35,563 nucleotides of DNA from Parcubacteria bacterium DG_74_1 (GCA_001303125.1 LJNE01000002.1:1-35563); one strand, 5' to 3'; shown: positions 19,043 through 26,012, numbered from the stretch's first letter. The notes: generated by a model not told the origin, from the letters alone. Program-made: numbers and translations.

Positions 19043-20505
19043 TCAATTTTTTTCCTGCGCAGAAAAGACGGCGTTTCCCAAAATTTCTCTTTTTGTAACA
19101 TTTCCTTTTCTACTTCCTCTGCTTCTTTTTTTATTTGGAGAGCGCTTTTTCTAACTTTTACTTCGGCTGTCTTCTTTTCCTGTTCCGCAGCGTGCCAAAG
19201 ATTCTCTTTCAGAGTTTCATTAGGTTGAGTCTCTTCTTGAGGAAGTTTCTTTGAAACTTTCACTTTTACTTTTCTTAGCCTAGCTTTTTTGGCTTTTTTT
19301 GTCTTTTTTTTGGGCCTTTTTATAGGTTCAAGTTTTATACCCGTCTTGTTCTGCGGAGTTTTTTTCCTAGGTCTAATTTTTACATCCTCTTCTGTGCTGA
19401 GTTTTTTCCTTTTTGGCCGGGAAGGTTTTTTTACCCGTCTTCTTTTAGATTTTTTCTTCGGAGCTTTATCAGAGAAAGCTTTCGTAACGCAACCGGTCGC
19501 AAAAACTGTTGTCTTAATAACTCCAGTTCCTTTTCCGGAAGACAAAGGCTGAATCCCAAAAACAATTCTTGCTTCCGGATTGACTTTCTCTGAAATGGTC
19601 TTAGAGATCTGATTTACCTCTTCTAAGGATATTCCTTTCTCGCCGATAATATTAAATAAAATCCCTTTGGCTCCATTTATTCCATAAGGATATAAAGGAG
19701 AAACAAGGGCTTTTTCCACCGCATCTTTGGCTGTTCCTTCCTTTTTGGGAAGAGAAATGGTATTTAAATATGCCAACCTTCCCTGGCCCTGTAAGACTGT
19801 CCTCAAATCGGCGAAATCAATATTAATTAAGCCTGGCTGGTAAATTGTTCCAATTAGTCCAGCTAAGGCTGTAGCTAAATTTTTATTAATAGAAGAAAGA
19901 GCGGCTTTTAAAGGGGTGGTTTTGTCAACAATCTGGAAAATTCTTTCGTTTGGCAAGATAGTGATACTGTTTAACTTTGACCTTAAATTTTTTAAAGCCA
20001 CCTTAGCAATTTCCATTTTCCTTTCTCCTTCAAATTTAAAGGGCAAAGTAAAAATACCGTAAGTAAGGTTACCTAAACTCTTTGAAATCTTTGCAAAAAT
20101 AGAGGCAGCTCCAGAACCAGTCCCCCCCCCTAGACAGGCAATTAAAATGACCAAATCTTGACCCTGTAATATTTTTTTAATCCTTTCTTTCTCATTCTGG
20201 CCGGCTGTCTCGCCTAACTCAAGATTCATGCCGGTTCCCAGACCCCGGGTGAAACCTTGCCCGAAAGGAAAACGCTCTACCTTTCTGGAAATTTCCCTCA
20301 AGGCCTGCAGATCAGTATTGGCAGCAAAAAAACTGGCTCTTTTTACTCCTTGAGCCAATTCCGAAACAATATTTCCTCCTCCCCCGCCAATACCAATCAC
20401 CCTGATTTTAGTTCTTTTCAGCGTACTAACCTTTTCCGCTTCGCCTTCTTTGGTCCGGGCCTTGGGTAAAGGTTTTTTGAGCTTCTTTTTAGGTTTTTTA
20501 GCCAT
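19039..20505 (-). CDS. ftsZ: Divergent FtsZ/tubulin-like GTPase with basic N- and C-terminal extensions
   Basis: IRVIGIGGGGGNIVSEL, AANTDLQAL, tubulin signature GGGTGSGAA, NIDFADLRTVLQGQG; C-terminal ~140 aa dominated by K/R/E/P. Confidence 0.85.
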   Translation of the reverse strand: MAKKPKKKLKKPLPKARTKEGEAEKVSTLKRTKIRVIGIGGGGGNIVSELAQGVKRASFFAANTDLQALREISRKVERFPFGQGFTRGLGTGMNLELGETAGQNEKERIKKILQGQDLVILIACLGGGTGSGAASIFAKISKSLGNLTYGIFTLPFKFEGERKMEIAKVALKNLRSKLNSITILPNERIFQIVDKTTPLKAALSSINKNLATALAGLIGTIYQPGLINIDFADLRTVLQGQGRLAYLNTISLPKKEGTAKDAVEKALVSPLYPYGINGAKGILFNIIGEKGISLEEVNQISKTISEKVNPEARIVFGIQPLSSGKGTGVIKTTVFATGCVTKAFSDKAPKKKSKRRRVKKPSRPKRKKLSTEEDVKIRPRKKTPQNKTGIKLEPIKRPKKKTKKAKKARLRKVKVKVSKKLPQEETQPNETLKENLWHAAEQEKKTAEVKVRKSALQIKKEAEEVEKEMLQKEKFWETPSFLRRKKID

Positions 20506-20511
20506 TAATAG

Positions 20512-20540
20512 AATATAAAACTTTAGAAGATTAAAGTCAA
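20512..20540 (-). promoter_or_regulatory. ftsZ promoter TTGACT-17-TATATT, 6 nt from ATG (leaderless)
   Basis: Minus strand -35 TTGACT (20535-20540), 17 bp spacer, -10 TATATT (20512-20517), ATG at 20505. Confidence 0.65.
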
Positions 20541-20549
20541 TGCTGCTGA

Positions 20550-20580
20550 GGGGTATTAGATTATATTCGGACCTGTTTTA
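20550..20580 (-). repeat. Spacer repeat core, copy 1 (upstream of ftsZ promoter)
   Basis: Minus strand TAAAACAGGTCCGAATATAATCTAATACCCC. Confidence 0.7.
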
Positions 20581-20607
20581 TGTATAAGCTAAAAAGGAAT
20601 AAAGAAA

Positions 20608-20812
20608 TTATTTTAAAAATATTAAAGCCAGGCCTCCTAAAATAAGGAAGATTCCAAGCCCCTTAAACATGATTTTTAAGTTATTTTCTGTATTCTGTAT
20701 AAAGTTTCTGGTAAAATGTCGCTGCCCCTGGCGCAATATTCTTATTATTGAAAAAGAATATCAACCCCAGACCAAGAAACAGTATACCGATGATTGTTTT
20801 TTCTATATCCAT
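20608..20812 (-). pseudogene. Small membrane protein split by a frameshift (43 aa + 20 aa ORFs)
   Basis: ORF 20681-20812 MDIEKTIIGILFLGLGLIFFFNNKNIAPGAATFYQKLYTEYRK*, then in another frame ...ENNLKIMFKGLGIFLILGGLALIFLK* ending at 20608. Confidence 0.5.
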
Positions 20813-20825
20813 TTAATTTTTTACT

Positions 20826-21140
20826 TTATAAAAACCAGAATACTAATATATTAGCTACAAGTAGGATAAATGCTGTAATTAGCATTACTTTTATGATTTT
20901 ACTTTGCCTTGGTGTAGGTCTTTCTGTTTTTCTTGCCAGCACAACCCATATCGGGATAAAAAGTATCAAAGGAAAAACAGCGCCGCTAGCTACCTCTTGA
21001 CCACTAATCGAGTGGCCCCCTTGTAACAATATAATAATTATACCACCTGCTAAAACTACCAGCAGAATAACCATTAAAGCAATGACGAATTGCCAAAAGG
21101 TTTTACTATAATTTTCTGATCTCTTTAGTTCTTGCTCCAT
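20826..21140 (-). CDS. Small membrane protein, unknown function
   Basis: 104 aa, three hydrophobic segments; ATG 8 nt downstream of TAGAAT. Confidence 0.65.
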   Translation of the reverse strand: MEQELKRSENYSKTFWQFVIALMVILLVVLAGGIIIILLQGGHSISGQEVASGAVFPLILFIPIWVVLARKTERPTPRQSKIIKVMLITAFILLVANILVFWFL

Positions 21141-21148
21141 ATTTTTTT

Positions 21149-21225
21149 ATTCTACCACAGAATTACCCAAATGGGCAGTAATGCACTAGCTGGAGGGTAT
21201 TGGACTACGTTCGAACCTGTTTAAA
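21149..21225 (-). repeat. Spacer repeat copy 2 (core + hairpin + TGTGGTAGAAT)
   Basis: Minus strand AAACAGGTTCGAACGTAGTCCAATACCCTCCAGCTAGTGCATTACTGCCCATTTGGGTAATTCTGTGGTAGAAT. Confidence 0.8.
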
Positions 21226-21237
21226 AATATTCTTATC

Positions 21238-22128
21238 TTAAATTACAAGAATTATTATGCCAATCAAAACAGCGACAACACCTAACAACTTCTGTTTGTT
21301 CAAATCAGCGCCAAGCAAAGGAACGCTTAATAAAGTAACAAATAAAATTTGAGTATTTTTAATCGATTCGTGGTATCCAGGATTGGGAGAGATTGCTATT
21401 CCCTTTATACCAAGAATATTAGCTATAAAAGAAAACGTTGCCGCTAAAAAGACTATTGGCAGAAAACTCTTTAATTTAGGTCTATCCTTTAAGTAATTTT
21501 TCATATCTTTACGGCTTAATATAGCAAAGGCTAAAAAATTAAAACCGAAAACAAAAAGCGCTATCTCTTGAGGAGAAAAGCCTATTTGACTGACTTTCTT
21601 TATTCCCAACACCGCGACAGTAAAACTTAAAGCCCCTATAATAGCTAGCACATCCCATCTTAAAAATCGTCTTTCGGTTCGTTGAATAGAAAAAATATCT
21701 TTTTTTTCTATAATAAGTGCGGCTATACCACCAATTATAAAAAACATTCCCATTAATTTTATTAAACTAAATGAACTTCCAAAAATTAAAAAAGCAATCA
21801 CGCTTATTAAAAAAACATTACTGCTTTTAATCGTTCCAGCAAAACCAGGATTTGGCGCCTTTATCACTGCTGTAAAATCTGCCCAATTACCAATAACAGC
21901 AAAAATACTAACAATTGTCATTATGATTATAAAATCCAGGAAAAATTCTGAATCCCAAATGGTATTAATCGTCCCAATATTTATAACTAAAAAACCTAAA
22001 AAAGCAAAAAGAAAAAGAAAAAGCAATATTTGTTTTGAAGAAAAACCTTTGTTTCCCAGATATCTCGTACACAAAACCATTCCCGTAAATGAAAACGCTG
22101 TTAAAATTGAGTATAGATACCAGGACAT
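21238..22128 (-). CDS. EamA/DMT-family transporter-like membrane protein
   Basis: 296 aa, about 10 TM segments, two EamA-like halves. Confidence 0.8.
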   Translation of the reverse strand: MSWYLYSILTAFSFTGMVLCTRYLGNKGFSSKQILLFLFLFAFLGFLVINIGTINTIWDSEFFLDFIIIMTIVSIFAVIGNWADFTAVIKAPNPGFAGTIKSSNVFLISVIAFLIFGSSFSLIKLMGMFFIIGGIAALIIEKKDIFSIQRTERRFLRWDVLAIIGALSFTVAVLGIKKVSQIGFSPQEIALFVFGFNFLAFAILSRKDMKNYLKDRPKLKSFLPIVFLAATFSFIANILGIKGIAISPNPGYHESIKNTQILFVTLLSVPLLGADLNKQKLLGVVAVLIGIIILVI

Positions 22129-22134
22129 ATCCTC

Positions 22135-22213
22135 ATCCTACCAAAAAACCGCCTTCTTGGGAAAACGGCTGAAGCTAGCTAGGAGTATTGGACCCTGTTC
22201 GGACCTGTTTTAT
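22135..22213 (-). repeat. Spacer repeat copy 3 (core + terminator hairpin + TTTTTTGGTAGGAT)
   Basis: Minus strand AAAACAGGTCCGAACAGGGTCCAATACTCC...GCCGTTTTCCCAAGAAGGCGGTTTTTTGGTAGGAT. Confidence 0.8.
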
Positions 22214-22265
22214 GGAGAATTATGGCTTTAGGGTGCCAGTTATAGAATAATATAAGTTCGTCGTT

Positions 22266-22336
22266 CTAAACAAAAAACCAGCTAATAAGCTGATTTCTTG
22301 TCCTAAATAAACCTCTTTCGACGCTTACTTGGGGAC
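22266..22336 (-). repeat. Repeat B copy 1 containing a rho-independent terminator
   Basis: Minus strand CCCCAAGTAAGCGTC...ACAAGAAATCAGCTTATTAGCTGGTTTTTTG; near-identical to 24421-24494. Confidence 0.7.
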
Positions 22337-22361
22337 AGGGGGGAAGAAGATTTTTAGTTCC

Positions 22362-22694
22362 TTAATAGTGTAGGTCCCCAACTCGACGTTGGGTGTTAAA
22401 ATAGATCTTGCAACTTTTCCAATCAACCTGCTCTAGGAACATAGGATTTGGTTCTCGGGAAAGCTGGCCCATACCGACGATTCCGCCTGTAATAAACCAA
22501 GATTCAGATTCAATAGAATCATCTGTAGCCGTCACCCCTTTCACTCTAATACGGAAGATATTCTTCATGACATGGGTAAATGGGGGTGGCTCAACTATGA
22601 AGTCTACTTCTCTTCCCTTAAAGAGACCCCACATTAGGTCCAATTTTGATGGTCCCTTCACGACCCTAACAGTACTCTTTAACTTCGATGTCAT
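22362..22694 (-). CDS. Orphan 110 aa protein, unknown function
   Basis: ORF with AGGAGG four nt before ATG and an upstream TTGACA/TATAAT promoter. Confidence 0.65.
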   Translation of the reverse strand: MTSKLKSTVRVVKGPSKLDLMWGLFKGREVDFIVEPPPFTHVMKNIFRIRVKGVTATDDSIESESWFITGGIVGMGQLSREPNPMFLEQVDWKSCKIYFNTQRRVGDLHY

Positions 22695-22880
22695 ACGACC
22701 TCCTGCTAATATTTGGTAGTTCAGGCACTACCTCACCGTTCGTCACCTGACGCACCTAAAGCCATACAGCTCCAGGGATTGTTTTCTTCTTCCCCCACGG
22801 TAATATTATTTTAAGGAACCGAAATAGACATAATTTCTTCTGTCCATTTCGCTTCCTTTTTTTACTCCCTCCTGGCACTT
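22695..22880 (-). ncRNA. Candidate structured 5' leader of the 110 aa ORF
   Basis: Hairpin GGAA-GC-GAAAUGGACA...UGUCUAUUUC-GG-UUCC (22815-22856); hairpin GGTAGT-GCCTGA-ACTACC (22715-22732) whose loop can pair with 22745-22750. Confidence 0.45.
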
Positions 22881-22882
22881 AT

Positions 22883-22912
22883 ATTATATAACACAAAATA
22901 TCAATTTGTCAA
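22883..22912 (-). promoter_or_regulatory. Sigma70 promoter TTGACA-18-TATAAT
   Basis: Minus strand -35 at 22907-22912, -10 at 22883-22888. Confidence 0.75.
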
Positions 22913-22917
22913 TAAGA

Positions 22918-23000
22918 CATTCTACCAAAAAACCGCCCATAAGACGATTCTTTGGCTTTTGTAAACTGGGAGTATTGGACTCTGTTCGGACCTGTTTGAT
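22918..23000 (-). repeat. Spacer repeat copy 4
   Basis: Minus strand CAAACAGGTCCGAACAGAGTCCAATACTCCCAGTTTACAAAAGCCAAAGAATCGTCTTATGGGCGGTTTTTTGGTAGAAT. Confidence 0.8.
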
Positions 23001-23078
23001 GAAGAATCATGGGGGTTAGGATGCCAGCTTTGGGACGATGTTAGAACCTGGTTGACGGAAAGCTTAACTTAATTATAC

Positions 23079-23534
23079 CTACAGCCATCTCCTTACATGA
23101 TTTTTATATTCTCCATACTCTCTTCCAAAAATCCTTTCAAGATTTCTTTCTTCAAAAGGAATAAATAATAATCCCATCAAAAATACGAAGGCGATCGGGA
23201 CGGCAAACGTAACCAAGGTTCCATGGTTAATAGCTATACCCAATAGTATTGCAGTAAATCCTAAATATTGTGGGTTTCTGCTAATACGGAAAGGACCTGA
23301 GGTTATTAGCTGGGTAGGATTTTCATATGGCTTGACTGTGGTTTTCTTTTTCTTTAATAACATATCAGCCCAGATATTTATAACTCCACCAAAAATAATA
23401 AAGGCAAAACCTAAATAGGTATATGGAGGAAAAATTATTTTCTTAATAGGGAAAATAAAATGTAATCCTATTGATAATAATAAGAGTATTATAAAATAGG
23501 TCGGCGGGAGAGGCTTCTTCTTCGGCTTTTCCAT
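23079..23534 (-). CDS. Isoprenylcysteine carboxylmethyltransferase/phospholipid methyltransferase-like membrane protein
   Basis: Several TMs, TSGPFRISRNPQYLGFTAILLGIAI...FIPFEERNLERIFGREYGEYKNHVRRWL. Confidence 0.85.
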   Translation of the reverse strand: MEKPKKKPLPPTYFIILLLLSIGLHFIFPIKKIIFPPYTYLGFAFIIFGGVINIWADMLLKKKKTTVKPYENPTQLITSGPFRISRNPQYLGFTAILLGIAINHGTLVTFAVPIAFVFLMGLLFIPFEERNLERIFGREYGEYKNHVRRWL

Positions 23535-23545
23535 ATAATATTTAT

Positions 23546-23728
23546 CTATTTTTCGAAAAAAAGAGAGATTGCGTATGCAAAGAATCCTACTCCAAAACCG
23601 ATAAATAGACCTGCGGGTATATTATTCATCGCGAAGCCGATTCCAAAACCAAGAAACAAGCCGGCAGGAATAAAAATCGCCCCCTTTTCTTTTTTCCATT
23701 TTTTCCTTTCAAATTTTTGCTCTTCCAT
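23546..23728 (-). CDS. Small Gly-rich membrane protein with internal repeat
   Basis: 60 aa; FIPAGLFLGFGIGFAMNNIPAGLFIGFGVGFF. Confidence 0.6.
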   Translation of the reverse strand: MEEQKFERKKWKKEKGAIFIPAGLFLGFGIGFAMNNIPAGLFIGFGVGFFAYAISLFFEK

Positions 23729-23763
23729 ATTTTTATAATGATTTATTTTTAGGCCTTTGTCTT

Positions 23764-23840
23764 ATTCTACCAAAAAACCGCCCAAATGGGCAGTGATGCA
23801 CTAACTGGGGGTATTGGACTATGTTCGGACCTGTTTTATA
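23764..23840 (-). repeat. Spacer repeat copy 5
   Basis: Minus strand TAAAACAGGTCCGAACATAGTCCAATACCCCCAGTTAGTGCATCACTGCCCATTTGGGCGGTTTTTTGGTAGAAT. Confidence 0.8.
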
Positions 23841-23841
23841 T

Positions 23842-23866
23842 AAAAAACACCTGTTTATTAACAGGT
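23842..23866 (-). terminator. Rho-independent terminator after the small membrane ORF
   Basis: Minus strand ACCTGTTAATAAACAGGTGTTTTTT. Confidence 0.75.
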
Positions 23867-23904
23867 AAATACAAGAAAATGGGGGTTGGGACGGGGTTGA
23901 ATAG

Positions 23905-24141
23905 TTAAGGATTCTTCCCCGTCCCGGTGTGCTTTGCTGGGAGAAACATCGATTTCCTAGTGCGATATATCCATATGAGATATCCCACCAAAATAATAGA
24001 GAAGATTAATACCCAGCCAAGGTTCCCTGCCATCGCCTCTTCTATGATTCTTCTAATAAGGAAAGTTATGGCGAAGGCTCTTATAAAGAGAATAGCGTGC
24101 TCCACTTCTGTCACCTCCTTCTCGTACCTGCCGAATTTCAC
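23905..24141 (-). CDS. Small membrane protein, unknown; likely true start GTG at 24105
   Basis: AAGGAGG lies 8 nt before the GTG at 24105; track start (GTG at 24141) has no SD. One or two hydrophobic segments. Confidence 0.55.
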   Translation of the reverse strand: MKFGRYEKEVTEVEHAILFIRAFAITFLIRRIIEEAMAGNLGWVLIFSIILVGYLIWIYRTRKSMFLPAKHTGTGKNP

Positions 24142-24303
24142 GGTCAGGGCTTATAGAGCACACGGGTTTTCAAAGGACTGGAATAGAAATAATTTTTTAT
24201 ATCCATTCCGCCCCTCTGAAATAAATAACAGGCATCCTAGGAGAGAGTTGCCTGTTGACTCAAATATCAAGATATATTCAGCTTTACTTACTCTCTCCTT
24301 TAT
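24142..24303 (-). ncRNA. Candidate structured 5' leader with H-type pseudoknot
   Basis: Minus strand GGAGAGAGT (24298-24290) complements ACTCTCTCC (24248-24240), which lies in the loop of AACAGGCA/TGCCTGTT (24256-24249 with 24234-24227). Second hairpin GGAAUGGA...UCUAUUCC at 24180-24209. Confidence 0.5.
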
Positions 24304-24309
24304 ATCTCT

Positions 24310-24337
24310 ATTATAGCATATTCATAGAATTTGTCAA
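24310..24337 (-). promoter_or_regulatory. Sigma70 promoter TTGACA-16-TATAAT
   Basis: Minus strand -35 at 24332-24337, -10 at 24310-24315. Confidence 0.75.
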
Positions 24338-24342
24338 TAGAT

Positions 24343-24412
24343 ACAAAAAACCACCTTCTTTTAAAGGCTAATAACCAACGGGGGGATTGGACTATGTTCG
24401 AACCTGTTTTTT
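24343..24412 (-). repeat. Spacer repeat copy 6
   Basis: Minus strand AAAAACAGGTTCGAACATAGTCCAATCCCCCCGTTGGTTATTAGCCTTTAAAAGAAGGTGGTTTTTTGTAT. Confidence 0.8.
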
Positions 24413-24420
24413 AGCTTAAA

Positions 24421-24494
24421 TAAACAAAAAAACCAGTTAATAAGCTGATTTCCTGTCCCAAATAAATCTTCTTTCTAGACACTTACTTGGGGGG
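24421..24494 (-). repeat. Repeat B copy 2 containing a rho-independent terminator
   Basis: Minus strand CCCCCAAGTAAGTGTC...AGGAAATCAGCTTATTAACTGGTTTTTTTG; matches 22266-22336. Confidence 0.7.
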
Positions 24495-24495
24495 T

Positions 24496-24537
24496 GGTAG
24501 CGGGAATTAGAAGTGTTCAACTTCTTTACCCGCTACC
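24496..24537 (-). terminator. Strong 3' hairpin directly after the 255 aa ORF
   Basis: GGTAGCGGG/CCCGCTACC (9 bp) plus AGAAGT/ACTTCT (6 bp) inverted repeat, no immediate T-run. Confidence 0.55.
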
Positions 24538-24550
24538 TTAGTAGGAAGAT

Positions 24551-25318
24551 CTACATAGAAGAACTCACGAAGCTCTCTGGAGGGACGCTGACGTCGGTAA
24601 TCTGTCGAGCAGTATAGAAAATTCTCCCCTCGGCTCCGAAGAGACTATCTTCGTTCCGAAGCACAAACTCATCGCCGAATACAAGCTCGCCCCATTTAAT
24701 CTCAGGATCAGTCTCTTCCGAGACATGAGTCTTGTTTCCCTCATGAAACGAACGAGAACCGAGAGTTGATTTTGCATCTCGGTACCCAGCACCCTGCTGA
24801 CCTGTTACGGCTGGTCTCACTATCGCTTGACCCTTTTGGGGATCAATAATAAGAGCGATGAAAGTTGGCTCGCCGTTGCACCCGATCGTCAATTGATCGC
24901 CTTTGCGAAACTGATCTATCTTGAGGCTACTTACTGCAACCGCTTTTGGTTTGTCCAGAAGTAGCAGTTTGCTTCCCGTGGCCTCACTTATTGTAAGACC
25001 TTTTGGAAGCCAGACGGGGACGAGAGCACACTCGGTATTTATGGGACAATTTTTTTCAAGCCCCAGGAACTCACGGGTTTCCGAAGGATTTAAAGGTATT
25101 CCCACGATGCACCCTCTGCTCCGAGCATTCGCAGTGATTTCCTCTACTTCTTTGTAACCCGTAGAGACTATGACTGCTCCATACCAATTTCCAGCCACCC
25201 TGCAAGGTTTCTGTTTCCGCAATAATATCATTGCTTCACTTATCGCGAAAATACAGAGAGCAAGCAGTCCTACAGCAACAAAGATACCAGCTATACCTAG
25301 ATGCATGTAACTATCCAT
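24551..25318 (-). CDS. Orphan 255 aa protein, N-terminal TM anchor plus soluble domain
   Basis: AGGAGG upstream of ATG, TTGACA promoter; no family recognised. Confidence 0.65.
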   Translation of the reverse strand: MDSYMHLGIAGIFVAVGLLALCIFAISEAMILLRKQKPCRVAGNWYGAVIVSTGYKEVEEITANARSRGCIVGIPLNPSETREFLGLEKNCPINTECALVPVWLPKGLTISEATGSKLLLLDKPKAVAVSSLKIDQFRKGDQLTIGCNGEPTFIALIIDPQKGQAIVRPAVTGQQGAGYRDAKSTLGSRSFHEGNKTHVSEETDPEIKWGELVFGDEFVLRNEDSLFGAEGRIFYTARQITDVSVPPESFVSSSM

Positions 25319-25413
25319 TTTTCTTTCTTTCCTCCTTTTCGTTTGTATTCTAGTCTATCTTCTATATGAAATGGCTTTCCATGAAGCCACGTTGTATAAG
25401 TACTAGTAATAAA

Positions 25414-25442
25414 ATAATACCATAAAATATGGTATTTGTCAA
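25414..25442 (-). promoter_or_regulatory. TTGACA-17-TATTAT promoter with a perfect palindrome filling the spacer
   Basis: Minus strand -35 25437-25442, -10 25414-25419, palindrome AATACCATA-nnn-TATGGTATT at 25416-25436. Confidence 0.7.
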
Positions 25443-25532
25443 TAATATGCTGGCATCCTCGGTCTCGGACCCGCGTTTTAAGAGAAAAATCGAGGATTCT
25501 TGACCGTGTCTCATAACGCGGCTCGGTCGGGA

Positions 25533-25970
25533 CTATACTTTAATTTTTGGAAAGTATAAACGAGCTTCTAAAAACTTAGTGAGATTCTTCATTTCTTCTT
25601 CGCTCATTGGTTCATTATGATAAGTTCCTGGAGCAAGTGGAAGTTGTACTGGCGCACCCCAAGTTTTTCCTTTTCGTCTGGCGTAAATATGAACATGAAA
25701 TCTCGGAGTGTTGTCAGGTAAAAGTCCCCAATTCCCATTGGCCTGTAAATTAAACCAAGGGGCCAGCTTCAGCTCTTCCATAATCTGAGCCACTCTTGCA
25801 GCGACCTTAAATGTTTCTGCACATAAATCTGGATTAGCCCAAGCAGATGGAACATTTGTTTTAGGATAAACTACGACATGCAAACCTTCCTCAGGTGGAA
25901 TATGGGGGTTAATCGGAGTAAATATTTCAAATTTTTCATTAGACCATAAAGGTAATTTTTCTTCTTGCAT
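25533..25970 (-). CDS. HIT-like (histidine triad) protein
   Basis: 145 aa, GLHVVVYPKTNVPSAW and RFHVHIYARRKG (third triad His replaced by Tyr). Confidence 0.65.
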   Translation of the reverse strand: MQEEKLPLWSNEKFEIFTPINPHIPPEEGLHVVVYPKTNVPSAWANPDLCAETFKVAARVAQIMEELKLAPWFNLQANGNWGLLPDNTPRFHVHIYARRKGKTWGAPVQLPLAPGTYHNEPMSEEEMKNLTKFLEARLYFPKIKV

Positions 25971-25978
25971 ATTATTTT

Positions 25979-26012
25979 ATTTTACCAAAAAAGCGCCATT
26001 TTGGCGATTTCC
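25979..26012 (-). repeat. Hairpin half of the spacer repeat, without the core, upstream of the HIT gene
   Basis: Minus strand GGAAATCGCCAAAATGGCGCTTTTTTGGTAAAAT. Confidence 0.65.

Noticed and set aside
22408-22719. Plus-strand 103 aa ORF
   Set aside because: Antisense to the 110 aa ORF, which has a strong SD and promoter.
20545-24412. CRISPR array
   Set aside because: Repeats are diverged, spaced irregularly by ~0.4-1.0 kb, and separated by genes; no cas genes.
24565-25157. 75 aa minus and 78 aa plus ORFs inside the 255 aa gene
   Set aside because: Shadow frames; the 255 aa frame has promoter, SD and terminator support.
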